DNA from: Gilvirhabdus luticola
Lineage (GTDB): Bacteria; Bacteroidota; Bacteroidia; Flavobacteriales; Flavobacteriaceae
Direction: 5' to 3' (one strand)
Length of the DNA: 64,000 bases
Assembly (NCBI RefSeq): GCF_032583975.1
Contig: NZ_JAWHTF010000004.1
The notes below the pieces were generated by a model. That model had not been told where the DNA came from. It saw nothing but the letters and a program-made list of their open reading frames with translations, and ran no database searches. Below, piece by piece: positions 8,775-17,243 of the stretch. Within the stretch, counting starts at the first letter, position 1. Each line of letters begins with the position of its first letter. A program made the position numbers and the translations under genes.

Positions 8775-8893
8775 AGTTGCACGAAGGATAGAACGGTGTG
8801 TTTGAGCTCATTTTGCTTTTTTGCAAAATAGCGAGTAGTGATAGCCTGACCCTCTGGGGCGTGCCCAAATAATATGCAATCTGCTCTACTCAT
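8771..8893 (-). CDS. 40-codon ORF bridging hsdM and hsdS
   Basis: ATG 8893 shares its A with the last base of the hsdM stop (TAATG), and the TGA (8773-8771) overlaps the hsdS ATG at 8774. The 40-residue product begins MSRADCILFGHAPEGQAIT and ends KHTVLSFVQL; it has no obvious transmembrane segment and I do not recognise it. The DNA is richer in G+C in its first half (for example CACGCCCCAGAGGGTCAGG) than its neighbours. It could be a genuine small subunit or inhibitor, or an insertion scar like that at 4251-4301. Perfect stop/start coupling on both sides supports translation. Confidence 0.5.
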   Translation of the reverse strand: MSRADCILFGHAPEGQAITTRYFAKKQNELKHTVLSFVQL

Positions 8894-10455
8894 TAAAAAG
8901 GTGTATCTATTCCTAGTTGGTTACAGTAATCGGCTATGGTGGCATCGGTAGTGGCCATGTCTGTATCTATGGCTTTGAGTTCTTGAGCAACAGCTGCCAG
9001 GTCTACTGGTTCTTCTTCTTCGAAGGTATCTACATAACGAGGTATGTTTAGGTTGTAGTCGTTTTCTGCTACTTCTTGCAGTGTGGCTACATAGCTGTAT
9101 TTATCTGTTGTAGTGCGATTGGTGTAGGTATCAATAATAAGATTGATGTCTTCTTCTCGCAAGTAGTTTTGTGTTTTTACTTTCTCGAAATGTTGGCTAG
9201 CGTCTATAAACAGGATGTTGTCTTTATTGGTTCTTTCCTTTTTCATTACCAAAATACAGGTAGGAATACTGGTTCCGTAAAAGATGTTGGCTGGCAAACC
9301 TATTACGGCATCGAGGTAGTTGCGGTCTTCTATGAGGTACTTACGGATGTGTCCTTCCGCTGCTCCTCTAAATAATACTCCGTGGGGTAGTACTACAGCC
9401 ATTGTTCCGTTATCAGATAACTGGTGTACCATGTGTTGCACAAAGGCAAAATCGGCTTTACTTTTTGGTGCCAACTTGCCGTAGGCAGAAAAACGATCGT
9501 CACTCATAAATAATGGACTCGCACTCCATTTTGCAGAAAAAGGCGGATTGGCGACTACGGCGTCAAAACGCATGTCTTCATGTTGTGGTTTTTCTAGTGT
9601 GTTTTCGTTCTTGATGTCGAAGCGTTTGTAATGTACATCGTGCATAATCATGTTCATTCGACACAAGTTATAGGTAGTAGGGTTCATTTCCTGTCCAAAG
9701 AATTGTATGCCCTTATTATTTACTTCTTTTGCTACCCGTAACAACAACGAACCCGATCCACAGGTAGGATCGTAGACCGATTTTATTTTGTCCTTACCAT
9801 GTGCTACCAGTTGTGCTAGTACTTTTGAGACTTGCTGTGGTGTATAGAATTCTCCTGCCTTCTTCCCAGCGCCGCTTGCAAACTGACCGATGAGGTATTC
9901 ATAGGCATCACCCAGCATATCACTTTCGGTATTGGCGATATCAAAATCAATTTCATCTAAATGCGAGAGTACTTTTACAATGAGTTCGTTTTTATCGTTT
10001 TCAGATTTACCAAGTTTAGAACTGGTTAAATCTAAATCTTCAAACAAGTTACCAAAGTCTTCTTCGCTTTCGGAACCCATAGTACTTTGCTCAATATGTG
10101 TTAACACTTTGGCTAAATCGCCCAATATAAATTTATGCACACCTCCAGCGTTGCCTCGTCTTGCTAGTTCTGAAAACAGTTCAGATGGTAGCAGAAAATA
10201 ACCTAGTTTATCTAATGCAGCATCTCTTACGGCATCTAGATAGGCTTCTTCTTGTGCGTGTCCATCTAGTTCTCTAAACTTTAAGTTATCTGGTTTTAGA
10301 ATTTCGTTAGCATAGAGCTCCATCTTTTTACTTAAATACTTATAAAAAATGAAGCCTAATATGTAGTCTCTAAAATCGTCCGCATCCATTTTACCACGAA
10401 GGGTATTGGCGATGTTCCAAAGTTGGTTTTGTAATTGTTGGGTTTGTTCGGTCAT
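8893..10455 (-). CDS. hsdM: Type I DNA methyltransferase subunit HsdM
   Basis: 520 residues. An HsdM_N helical domain (about 1-160) is followed by the N6-adenine methyltransferase domain with SAM-binding motif DPTCGSGSLL and catalytic NPPF. With two HsdS subunits it forms the modification trimer and, with HsdR, the restriction complex. Length and motifs are normal. It begins 22 bases after the PLD-family gene and its stop overlaps the start of the 40-codon ORF, placing it second in the operon. Loss of HsdM while HsdR stays active would be toxic, consistent with hsdM being transcribed well before hsdR. Confidence 0.96.
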   Translation of the reverse strand: MTEQTQQLQNQLWNIANTLRGKMDADDFRDYILGFIFYKYLSKKMELYANEILKPDNLKFRELDGHAQEEAYLDAVRDAALDKLGYFLLPSELFSELARRGNAGGVHKFILGDLAKVLTHIEQSTMGSESEEDFGNLFEDLDLTSSKLGKSENDKNELIVKVLSHLDEIDFDIANTESDMLGDAYEYLIGQFASGAGKKAGEFYTPQQVSKVLAQLVAHGKDKIKSVYDPTCGSGSLLLRVAKEVNNKGIQFFGQEMNPTTYNLCRMNMIMHDVHYKRFDIKNENTLEKPQHEDMRFDAVVANPPFSAKWSASPLFMSDDRFSAYGKLAPKSKADFAFVQHMVHQLSDNGTMAVVLPHGVLFRGAAEGHIRKYLIEDRNYLDAVIGLPANIFYGTSIPTCILVMKKERTNKDNILFIDASQHFEKVKTQNYLREEDINLIIDTYTNRTTTDKYSYVATLQEVAENDYNLNIPRYVDTFEEEEPVDLAAVAQELKAIDTDMATTDATIADYCNQLGIDTPF

Positions 10456-10477
10456 TTAATTTTATTGAAGTCTAAAG

Positions 10478-11377
10478 TTATAATATTTCAGCTAAAGATT
10501 CTGGATAAACAATCCATTTGTTCCCTTTTGCATTTGTTTTGTAAGTGATACCTATTTGTATTCCAACCTCTGTAATTATATTCTTGTCTTTTATATACTT
10601 TCTGGCAACCATAATATCTATAACTTCAGAGAATGATTTATCTTTTTCTTTACCAAGATTAGTAGCTGATAATAATCTTTCTTTGGCCTTAAACTTTGGT
10701 TTTACTGCTTTAGCTGGACGGTTTATGCGCTCAAATTCTTCTCGTGATATGCGTTCAGATATTTTAACTTCATCAGAATAGGTTTCATCCATAAAATTAA
10801 ATACACAATGTCTAGTTTTTAAACCGCCATTTAATAATTCATCTGTAAGGTCTAGTATTGTATCAGAACCCAAGTAATCTTTGCCTAATAATTTCTTTTT
10901 GTAATTTGGTCTCCTTATGAAAACCGTATAATTCTCCGCAAGTATCTTCATCGTTTCATCCCAAGCTTCTTTGTCTATCCCAGAACCTCCGAACAAAGTA
11001 GTCTCGCTTACAACACCAAACTCAACATTATTCTTAAATGAAAAATCATATAAGTTTATGGATGTTATTATGCCTTTTTTTTCATTTGCGTAATATTTTG
11101 CATGAAGATTTGGAATATATATTACTGACACATTTGGAAAATCTTTAAAATAAGCTAGATCTTCTTTCTTTACGCTTCGTTGTGGATTTTTTTCGTTTTT
11201 TCCAAAAGCTATGATTAAATGTATTTCTGAATTTTTTTTATGAATTTTAAATAGTTCTTTTCTAAAGTAATCATCTAGTTTAATATATGGAGAAACAATT
11301 AAGAGCTGTTTTTTAGCTTTAAATATAATGTCATAAACTTCTTCTGCGAGTGCTTCTCCTGTGATAAATTTGGCCAT
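10478..11377 (-). CDS. Phospholipase D-family (HKD-like) protein
   Basis: 299 residues. The N-terminal part has the PLD fold pattern: LLIVSPYIKLDDYF, then a central HxK motif in LHAKYYANEKK followed by TSINLYDFS, which corresponds to HxKx4(D/E)...(G/S)xN with Glu in place of the usual Asp. One HKD motif only, so a dimer would be needed for an active site, as in Nuc and BfiI-type nucleases. The C-terminal 130 residues are basic and may bind nucleic acid. First gene of the defence operon, 22 bases upstream of hsdM. A nuclease or restriction accessory role is likely but not proven. Confidence 0.7.
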   Translation of the reverse strand: MAKFITGEALAEEVYDIIFKAKKQLLIVSPYIKLDDYFRKELFKIHKKNSEIHLIIAFGKNEKNPQRSVKKEDLAYFKDFPNVSVIYIPNLHAKYYANEKKGIITSINLYDFSFKNNVEFGVVSETTLFGGSGIDKEAWDETMKILAENYTVFIRRPNYKKKLLGKDYLGSDTILDLTDELLNGGLKTRHCVFNFMDETYSDEVKISERISREEFERINRPAKAVKPKFKAKERLLSATNLGKEKDKSFSEVIDIMVARKYIKDKNIITEVGIQIGITYKTNAKGNKWIVYPESLAEIL

Positions 11378-11473
11378 AATTGTAGATTGGTTATTTAACG
11401 TTTAAAGTATAAAATTACATGTTTTTATTAAAGCTAATAGTAATGCACTTTTTAAATCTCTAAAAGGTACTTT

Positions 11474-12283
11474 CTAATTATATTTTTTGAATGATCCGTT
11501 AATTAGTTTTAGAGTAATACTATTTCCTGTTGATCTGTAATAACCAAGGTCATCATCATAGGTAAATTCACAATATGAAATTTCATTCGATTTTGGATTA
11601 AAATATAATTTCGACTCTTCACTTCTTGGATATTCTATTACCAAGTCACTATTGTTAGGTAAACAAGAGGTGCATTTTACAAGTTTATTTGGAGAGATTG
11701 TAAAAACTTGTATAATTTGATGCTGATTACCAAATCCATGTGTTCCCCATGCAAAAGTTAAGTAGTGAGTTTTATTGTCAACAATAATTTCATGTATTTC
11801 ATAAACTTTACTGTCTGTATATCCTCCAATTTCTGCTTCATTACCAGAATTGAGTTGTTGGACTATTATTTTACCTCGATTTGATTGAAACTGGGCAAGA
11901 CAATTAATCATATGCCAAGTCCCTCCAGTTAAATCATCCCAACTGTAAAATTTAATCTTCTTGTCAGGCGATGTTTTTATAGTCAGATATTTTGATAAAT
12001 TATCTAACGAATTATCAAAAGTGATGGGATTTTTAAGTTGCTCTTGAAGTTCTTTTTTAAATAAAGGAGCTAAACTTTCAGACCGTAACTGATAGTCAGC
12101 ATCTTTCATAGCCTTAAAAGTGGCCGCCAATTCATTGTCAATTTTACTCAACACGCTTGTCTGACTGTAAGAAGACAGAAAAACTAAAAGTCCTATTATC
12201 GCCAAGTAAGTTCTGTTAAGTATTATTTTAATATTAAAGCTAACTGTATGAGCTATATGTTGTTGTAAAGTTTCTCCTGCCAT
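11474..12283 (-). CDS. Secreted protein of unknown function
   Basis: 269 residues, not recognised. A hydrophobic stretch near residues 29-41 (TYLAIIGLLVFLSSYSQ) looks like a signal peptide ending SYSQ, but it is preceded by 23 atypical residues starting MAGETLQQHIAHTV, so the real start may lie further in at a non-ATG codon. The mature part is soluble and mixed alpha/beta, with one short cysteine pair (KCTSC). Probably periplasmic or outer-membrane associated. It stands apart from its neighbours by about 90 bases on each side and shares their strand. Confidence 0.6.
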   Translation of the reverse strand: MAGETLQQHIAHTVSFNIKIILNRTYLAIIGLLVFLSSYSQTSVLSKIDNELAATFKAMKDADYQLRSESLAPLFKKELQEQLKNPITFDNSLDNLSKYLTIKTSPDKKIKFYSWDDLTGGTWHMINCLAQFQSNRGKIIVQQLNSGNEAEIGGYTDSKVYEIHEIIVDNKTHYLTFAWGTHGFGNQHQIIQVFTISPNKLVKCTSCLPNNSDLVIEYPRSEESKLYFNPKSNEISYCEFTYDDDLGYYRSTGNSITLKLINGSFKKYN

Positions 12284-12370
12284 TTAATAAATTTTTATCT
12301 AATATTATTTTAAAAATTTTATCCAAAAAAATCTGTTTATAACCATAAAGATTAATATTCTAATTCCTAA

Positions 12371-12604
12371 TTAATCCTCCCAGCCACAAAGAGTTCTGCC
12401 GAGTTTTTTAGCTTCCTCTAAAGATACTTTATATATTTCGGTAGAGCAATTGGACAATCCTCTGCAGGATTTATTATAATGATATTTTTTGCTGTATGGA
12501 CCTTTACAAATAAAAACATTTGAATCGTATGTATTAAAAGAGGATAATGCTATAAAAAATATAAGTAAAAACGTGACTCTTATTTTATTACCCAAGCTAT
12601 TCAT
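12371..12604 (-). CDS. Small cysteine-rich secreted protein
   Basis: 77 residues. Residues 8-26 are a hydrophobic signal segment (IRVTFLLIFFIALSSFNTY). The mature part has four cysteines around a histidine: an early FIC, then YHYNKSCRGLSNC, and a final LCGWED. The pattern Hx4Cx5C resembles a small domain found in Bacteroidota beside or fused to secreted SNase-type nucleases, and such a nuclease gene lies directly upstream (12660-13136). It may bind metal or be disulphide-bonded outside the cytoplasm. Function inferred from neighbourhood only. Confidence 0.7.
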   Translation of the reverse strand: MNSLGNKIRVTFLLIFFIALSSFNTYDSNVFICKGPYSKKYHYNKSCRGLSNCSTEIYKVSLEEAKKLGRTLCGWED

Positions 12605-12659
12605 GACTTTATATTTGACTTAATCATTTTATTTAAAATAGAATATCTAGACATATTTT

Positions 12660-13136
12660 TTATTTTTTTCTTCTAACAGTTCTCCATTCAGAGGGCATTA
12701 TTGGATTAGGGTCTGACCATAAACCTATTTTCTTTTCTCTCGCTGATATTTCTAACTCTGCCAATTCTTTAGAATTAGAATATTTTTTATAATGCCAAGC
12801 CATACCATTTCTAACTAATTCTGCGGATAAATATTTGTTATCATCACCATAATAAATCATTGCAATAGCTCTTCCATATCTGTCCATATCTGTAACAACA
12901 TAATTAATTGTAGCTAAATAAATTTGACTTGAAGTAAATTGTTTGGCTCTATTGCCAAATGGTTGTTTTTTTTCTGGGCAATCAATTTCAGCTAATCGCA
13001 GAGTCGTACTTTGTTTTAATGAATCTAAAACCACAACGGTATCACCATCTTTTATTGATATAACTTTCCCGGATAATATTTGTGAGAAAATACTATGAGA
13101 GAATAGTAATAATATTAATAACAACAGTTTTCTCAT
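12660..13136 (-). CDS. Secreted thermonuclease-like (SNase) endonuclease
   Basis: 158 residues with a signal peptide (MRKLLLLILLLFSHSIFSQ). The SNase OB fold is evident: GKVISIKDGDTVVV with the calcium-binding aspartate, LRLAEIDCPE with catalytic Arg and Glu, DMDRYGRAIA with the second Arg, and AREKKIGLW at the end. It should cleave DNA or RNA outside the cytoplasm with calcium. The downstream small cysteine-rich secreted protein (12371-12604) is a likely partner. Length is typical for a single SNase domain. Confidence 0.92.
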   Translation of the reverse strand: MRKLLLLILLLFSHSIFSQILSGKVISIKDGDTVVVLDSLKQSTTLRLAEIDCPEKKQPFGNRAKQFTSSQIYLATINYVVTDMDRYGRAIAMIYYGDDNKYLSAELVRNGMAWHYKKYSNSKELAELEISAREKKIGLWSDPNPIMPSEWRTVRRKK

Positions 13137-13169
13137 ACGCTCAAGTCTTAATCAGATTACAAATTAACT

Positions 13170-14087
13170 TTAATTACTTGAAATGTAATAGGCACTTGAA
13201 TATTCACCATATAAACTTTCAGTGCCAGCAAAATTTCTAACATTTGAAGCATTAACAGACGCTGTAACTCTGTATTCTCCACTCTTTAAATTCACCTTTT
13301 GAGTTTCACCAGGTGGAATATTTATTTTTTTAATATCTGGACCACTATAACGTAATGTAAGAGTATATCTTGTATCATTTTCAATACTGATTGATGATTC
13401 AACGTTATTGCGTTCTCCTAAAAATTGAGAAGACGGGATATCTCCATATTCACCTCCAAATATCTCATTGACTTCCAATTCAATAATAAGGGTTTCTATG
13501 TTACTTTTTTCTGGATGGTCTGGATAGTCCTCTAAAAACTTTTTCCAAATTCTTGATGATGAACTAGCAACAGCATTTTTATAAGCTTCTTCTTTGTTGT
13601 CTTCTTTTAATTGATTTAACCTACGTCTCGCTAGACCTTCATGTTCTTTAAATTTGGTACCGTTTAAATACTCTTCAATTTCCTCAATACTTTTAGAATT
13701 TAATAACATATCTTTAACTCTATCGCTTGCTAACATTAAAACTTCAGGGTCAATAACTTTTTCAACCAATACAACAATCATTTGAATATTTTTAGCTTCT
13801 TCAATTTTTTTAATCAGTAGAATTATAAGAACTTCATCTTTTAATTTCTGTGCTTCTATAACCTCTTCATAGGTTCCATAGTTATTAATAATTTTATCAA
13901 GGTTAACTAGAGAATTTTCATACTGCTTATTTTCAATGAAAATTTTAGATAGGCTTAAAAGCTTCTTAACAGAGTCATATTCTCTTTTATTAAGTTCTTC
14001 AATGTCAAAATCAGGCAGTTTGTTTTCATTTTTACAAGAAGTAAAAAAACAAACTAAACAAATTAAGCTAATATATAGTAAACGCAT
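13170..14087 (-). CDS. Lipoprotein with helical repeats, last gene of the DUF4407 operon
   Basis: 305 residues from ATG 14087 (an upstream ATG at 14117 would add ten residues before the signal peptide). The N-terminus MRLLYISLICLVCFFTSC is a lipoprotein signal with lipobox Cys. Residues about 25-200 are charged and helical, TPR-like in feel (ENSLVNLDKIINNYGTYEE), and the C-terminal 70 residues are beta-rich with 'YTLTLRYSGPDIKKINIPPG' and 'SGEYRVTASV', a pattern expected of a small sandwich domain. Its start lies 20 bases inside the end of the upstream membrane protein gene, so it is co-translated. Role unknown. Confidence 0.7.
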   Translation of the reverse strand: MRLLYISLICLVCFFTSCKNENKLPDFDIEELNKREYDSVKKLLSLSKIFIENKQYENSLVNLDKIINNYGTYEEVIEAQKLKDEVLIILLIKKIEEAKNIQMIVVLVEKVIDPEVLMLASDRVKDMLLNSKSIEEIEEYLNGTKFKEHEGLARRRLNQLKEDNKEEAYKNAVASSSSRIWKKFLEDYPDHPEKSNIETLIIELEVNEIFGGEYGDIPSSQFLGERNNVESSISIENDTRYTLTLRYSGPDIKKINIPPGETQKVNLKSGEYRVTASVNASNVRNFAGTESLYGEYSSAYYISSN

Positions 14088-14532
14088 TGGTGCTAGATAT
14101 TTGGATGTAATACTCATTCAATAAAATAAAAAGAATAATATTTATAGTAAGCCAGATAATAGACCTTATGATAAGATTATCTAAATTCAAAATAGATTTA
14201 GATATAAAATGACTTAAAATATAGGCGACACTGAAAATAATAATGTTAACAATGATCACTAATGAACAATTACTAAACATGAAAAATAAACTATCTCCAT
14301 TTTTAATTTGATAGGTAACAAAATTGGTAAACGAATTTAGGAGTATAAATACTGAAAACATTAAACTTAAGTTACCAGATATAAGTAGAGGTACTAATGC
14401 ATTAATTTCATTTTCTTCCCTCTGCTTTTTTTTGAAGCCTTTATTTATTATTACCCAATTTAATAACACAATGCATATTAAATAAAAAAGGAATAATAAA
14501 ATTATAATTTTTAAAAACTGTGATGTGTCCAT
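14068..14532 (-). CDS. Small polytopic membrane protein
   Basis: 154 residues, almost all hydrophobic. Four transmembrane helices can be drawn: near 7-28, 48-70, 87-110 and 125-145. No family recognised. It starts 6 bases after the transglutaminase-like gene stops and overlaps the following lipoprotein gene, so it belongs to the coupled operon 19018 to 13170. It may act as a membrane partner of the DUF4407 or transglutaminase-like proteins, which is inference from gene order. Confidence 0.65.
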   Translation of the reverse strand: MDTSQFLKIIILLFLFYLICIVLLNWVIINKGFKKKQREENEINALVPLLISGNLSLMFSVFILLNSFTNFVTYQIKNGDSLFFMFSNCSLVIIVNIIIFSVAYILSHFISKSILNLDNLIIRSIIWLTINIILFILLNEYYIQISSTNAFTIY

Positions 14533-14538
14533 AATCTT

Positions 14539-16302
14539 TTAATTTAAATTAATTTGCCAATAATTAGTGTTCCATATTTCAGGAGATATATTTCCGGGTT
14601 CAAAACCTTTGCTAGTAGTTTCCCATAAATAATACTTTTTTTCTTTGAATTCTTTGTATATACCATCACGTTGAGTCGAATAATTAATCCCTAATAACGA
14701 ATGTTTATAATGCTCACTTCCAAAAATCGCAACATCGTAGTTATAATGCTTGAGAATTGAAAACAAAAATAATGTTCGAGTATCACAATCTCCCTTGATA
14801 TCTTTTAAAAATTCTGCTGGCGTTTTTATACCATGCTTAACATAACCTTGACAAGGGCTATTTAACAATAGCTGCCTTATAGATTCATCTTGATAATCAA
14901 ATGGGCTACAAGAGCTGTCTAAAATTGCATAATAAGGGATGCTCTGTACCATTGTTACTATAACTTCAGGAAATTTATTATGTGGTATATTGTTTCTTGC
15001 TTTTATTGAGTCTAGTGATTTAAAAACATGATAAAAAGATTCTTCAGATTCGAGATATAATGCATTTAATAATCTTGAATAATCTCTTTCGTCTTTAAGA
15101 TAAGGAATAGACCTTTTGATCAAGTTTTCATAATTAACAAAGTCACTATTAACCCTTAAATAGGTACTAAATTTATGCTGTTCGTAATCCTCCCATTCAA
15201 CATAATGAACATAATCTATTGATGTATTTTCTTTTACTTCTTCCGTTGTTTTTGGTATTTCGATAGGAGGTCTTGGAGAAAAACTAGTTGTTCTGATATT
15301 TTTAAAAAAATTAAAAATTCCAACAACCATGAATATGACAAAAAATGCACTTAATAAGTTTCTCAAAAAACTAAAGCTAAAAATAAATGAGAATAATCTT
15401 GGCAAAAGCCATAAAGCCATAAAAAAACCAAATAGTACTAAAGAATACCAACCAAGAGCATTGATTATGGTAATTATGATACCAATGAAAATGATTAATA
15501 AAAATAAATACCAAATAGCGCTGAAAAAAGTTGTCATTAATTCAAAACCAGAAGCTAAACAACCTTTAGGCTCTACATGAGGAGGTGTTTTTGCGGCTCC
15601 ATAGTCACTTGATTTAAATACCTTTGGTATTGGGTTTGGATCAACATCAGTAAAAAAAGCCTCAATATTTACATCTTTCTCAATTATGACTTCGACTTCA
15701 TCTTCTTTACTGGTGATGAAATCACCTTTCCAGCCTTTAAAACTAAATCCTTTATCCGGGATCGCTTTTATGGTGACTTTTTCTCCAACATCATAATAAT
15801 CCTTTAATGGTAAAATCTCTAATAAGCCTCTTCCTGAAATTTTAGAAAAAATTTCATACTTGGTTATTTTATCAATTTCTTCTCTTATATTCTTTTTAAG
15901 GCCATAAGCCTTAACTTTAAATGTAGAATAGATGGTATTACCATCCTTTACTGTATTATATCTTTTTATTTGTAGAAACCCATCTTCTGAAACATATTCA
16001 TCATCAATAATAATTTCATCAAAATTGGCATTGAATGCTGATATATTATCATCAATTTCTAGAAATGTTGGAATGCTAAATGGAAGTTTTAATGTAAAGA
16101 CATGATTTTTGGTGATTCCTTCCGGTTTATTGGGACTTATATATTTTTTAGAAACTATAAATTCAGAGGATAATATACTTTCAACTGAAAATTGTTCTTG
16201 ATTTTTCCTCTCTGAAAGTTTGGTGCCAGAAATTTTTAATTCGAGATACCCTTCAACATAATTATAATCCTCAAAAACTATTATAGATTTAAATACTTTC
16301 AT
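14539..16302 (-). CDS. Membrane protein with InlB-type repeat and transglutaminase-like domain
   Basis: 587 residues. Residues 1-150 are a beta-rich region without signal peptide; about 160-215 match the divergent InlB B-repeat (VGEKVTIKAIPDKGFSFKGW, then a closing VNIEAFF). Three or four transmembrane helices occupy about 255-335. The C-terminal third resembles a transglutaminase/cysteine-protease fold, with GDCDTRTLF (Cys about 506), KHSLLGI (His about 534) and an acidic residue in WETTSKG. This would form a Cys-His-acid triad. It overlaps the DUF4407 gene upstream by 14 bases. An unusual domain order; a role in protein crosslinking or cleavage at the membrane is inferred. Confidence 0.65.
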   Translation of the reverse strand: MKVFKSIIVFEDYNYVEGYLELKISGTKLSERKNQEQFSVESILSSEFIVSKKYISPNKPEGITKNHVFTLKLPFSIPTFLEIDDNISAFNANFDEIIIDDEYVSEDGFLQIKRYNTVKDGNTIYSTFKVKAYGLKKNIREEIDKITKYEIFSKISGRGLLEILPLKDYYDVGEKVTIKAIPDKGFSFKGWKGDFITSKEDEVEVIIEKDVNIEAFFTDVDPNPIPKVFKSSDYGAAKTPPHVEPKGCLASGFELMTTFFSAIWYLFLLIIFIGIIITIINALGWYSLVLFGFFMALWLLPRLFSFIFSFSFLRNLLSAFFVIFMVVGIFNFFKNIRTTSFSPRPPIEIPKTTEEVKENTSIDYVHYVEWEDYEQHKFSTYLRVNSDFVNYENLIKRSIPYLKDERDYSRLLNALYLESEESFYHVFKSLDSIKARNNIPHNKFPEVIVTMVQSIPYYAILDSSCSPFDYQDESIRQLLLNSPCQGYVKHGIKTPAEFLKDIKGDCDTRTLFLFSILKHYNYDVAIFGSEHYKHSLLGINYSTQRDGIYKEFKEKKYYLWETTSKGFEPGNISPEIWNTNYWQINLN

Positions 16303-17242
16303 CTAATAGCCATTTATGAAACTCTTTGTCATCTTTTAAAATAATATGGTCTTTCCTGGTACTATTAAATGGAGCGTCTATGTAATCGGATTTCCATTCC
16401 AAGTTTAAATCTCCAAATTTGTTTCTTAATATTTCGTTGTAGGATTTCACAAATGATTTATGATGATCCAAAACAAGTTTTCTTTGAATCTTCTCCATGT
16501 GCTTATAATAATTAGTATCTAAACTAATATTCAATTTAAGATATACAGGACCAATAAATATCACGATAAAAATTATAGAAAAAATCCAAATAAACCATGT
16601 TGATTTACTCGTGTCCATTAAAATCATTTTGCGAATAAAAAAATTCCTACTTAATTGATAATCAATAAAGTTATTTAATCTCTCCTCCTTTTCCTTTTTA
16701 AAGCTTTCCACTTCAAGGAGTAACAATTCTTCATCATAATTATTTGATTTGCGATCTTTCAGTTTTAATACATATTCGTTATTTAATTTCAAATTTCTGT
16801 TTTCTATATCCCTAATAATTTCTTGGTTCAATATGGTATTAACTTTTTCAGAAAACAACCAGTACTCAATTGGTTGAGAGACAACTAACCCTAGAATTAT
16901 AAGGAATACAACTCTTAAGGCACGAGAGGAATATCTACCATATATACTTTTTGCTTTAGGAGGTAAAACATCTTTTGTTAGTGTGTATAGAATAAATAAG
17001 TATAGAAAGAATATTGAAATAGAAAAATAGATGCCAATAAACAGTCCAAATAAATATGACTCTAATAATTCATAGACACCGAATGAAATGCTTATGCCTG
17101 ATGATATCATAATAAAAATGACCAACAAGCCATTTATACTAAATTTAAATTTGGTTTCTTTGGTACATCCAGATAAAAGATAAGGATCTTCCCCTGCGAA
17201 CCACCAAAAAAATTTATTATTTTCAAACCTTTTGATTTTCAT
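16289..17242 (-). CDS. DUF4407-like membrane protein, short paralogue
   Basis: 317 residues, a divergent paralogue of the next gene. Shared landmarks: an N-terminal WWFAGEDPYLLSGCT aligned with FWKAAGGDKFILTKST, two early transmembrane helices, a third ending SQPIEYW (SKPLEIR in the paralogue), a charged helical segment about 130-195, and a fourth helix near 208-230 containing GPVYLKL. The coiled coil is much shorter than in the paralogue. The gene lies one base after its paralogue's stop and overlaps the transglutaminase-like gene. The two probably form a hetero-oligomer in the inner membrane. Confidence 0.7.
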   Translation of the reverse strand: MKIKRFENNKFFWWFAGEDPYLLSGCTKETKFKFSINGLLVIFIMISSGISISFGVYELLESYLFGLFIGIYFSISIFFLYLFILYTLTKDVLPPKAKSIYGRYSSRALRVVFLIILGLVVSQPIEYWLFSEKVNTILNQEIIRDIENRNLKLNNEYVLKLKDRKSNNYDEELLLLEVESFKKEKEERLNNFIDYQLSRNFFIRKMILMDTSKSTWFIWIFSIIFIVIFIGPVYLKLNISLDTNYYKHMEKIQRKLVLDHHKSFVKSYNEILRNKFGDLNLEWKSDYIDAPFNSTRKDHIILKDDKEFHKWLLDESI

Positions 17243-17243
17243 T

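Noticed and set aside
9076..9375. 99-codon plus-strand ORF opposite hsdM
   Set aside because: Antisense to a well-conserved methyltransferase region, with no features of a real protein.
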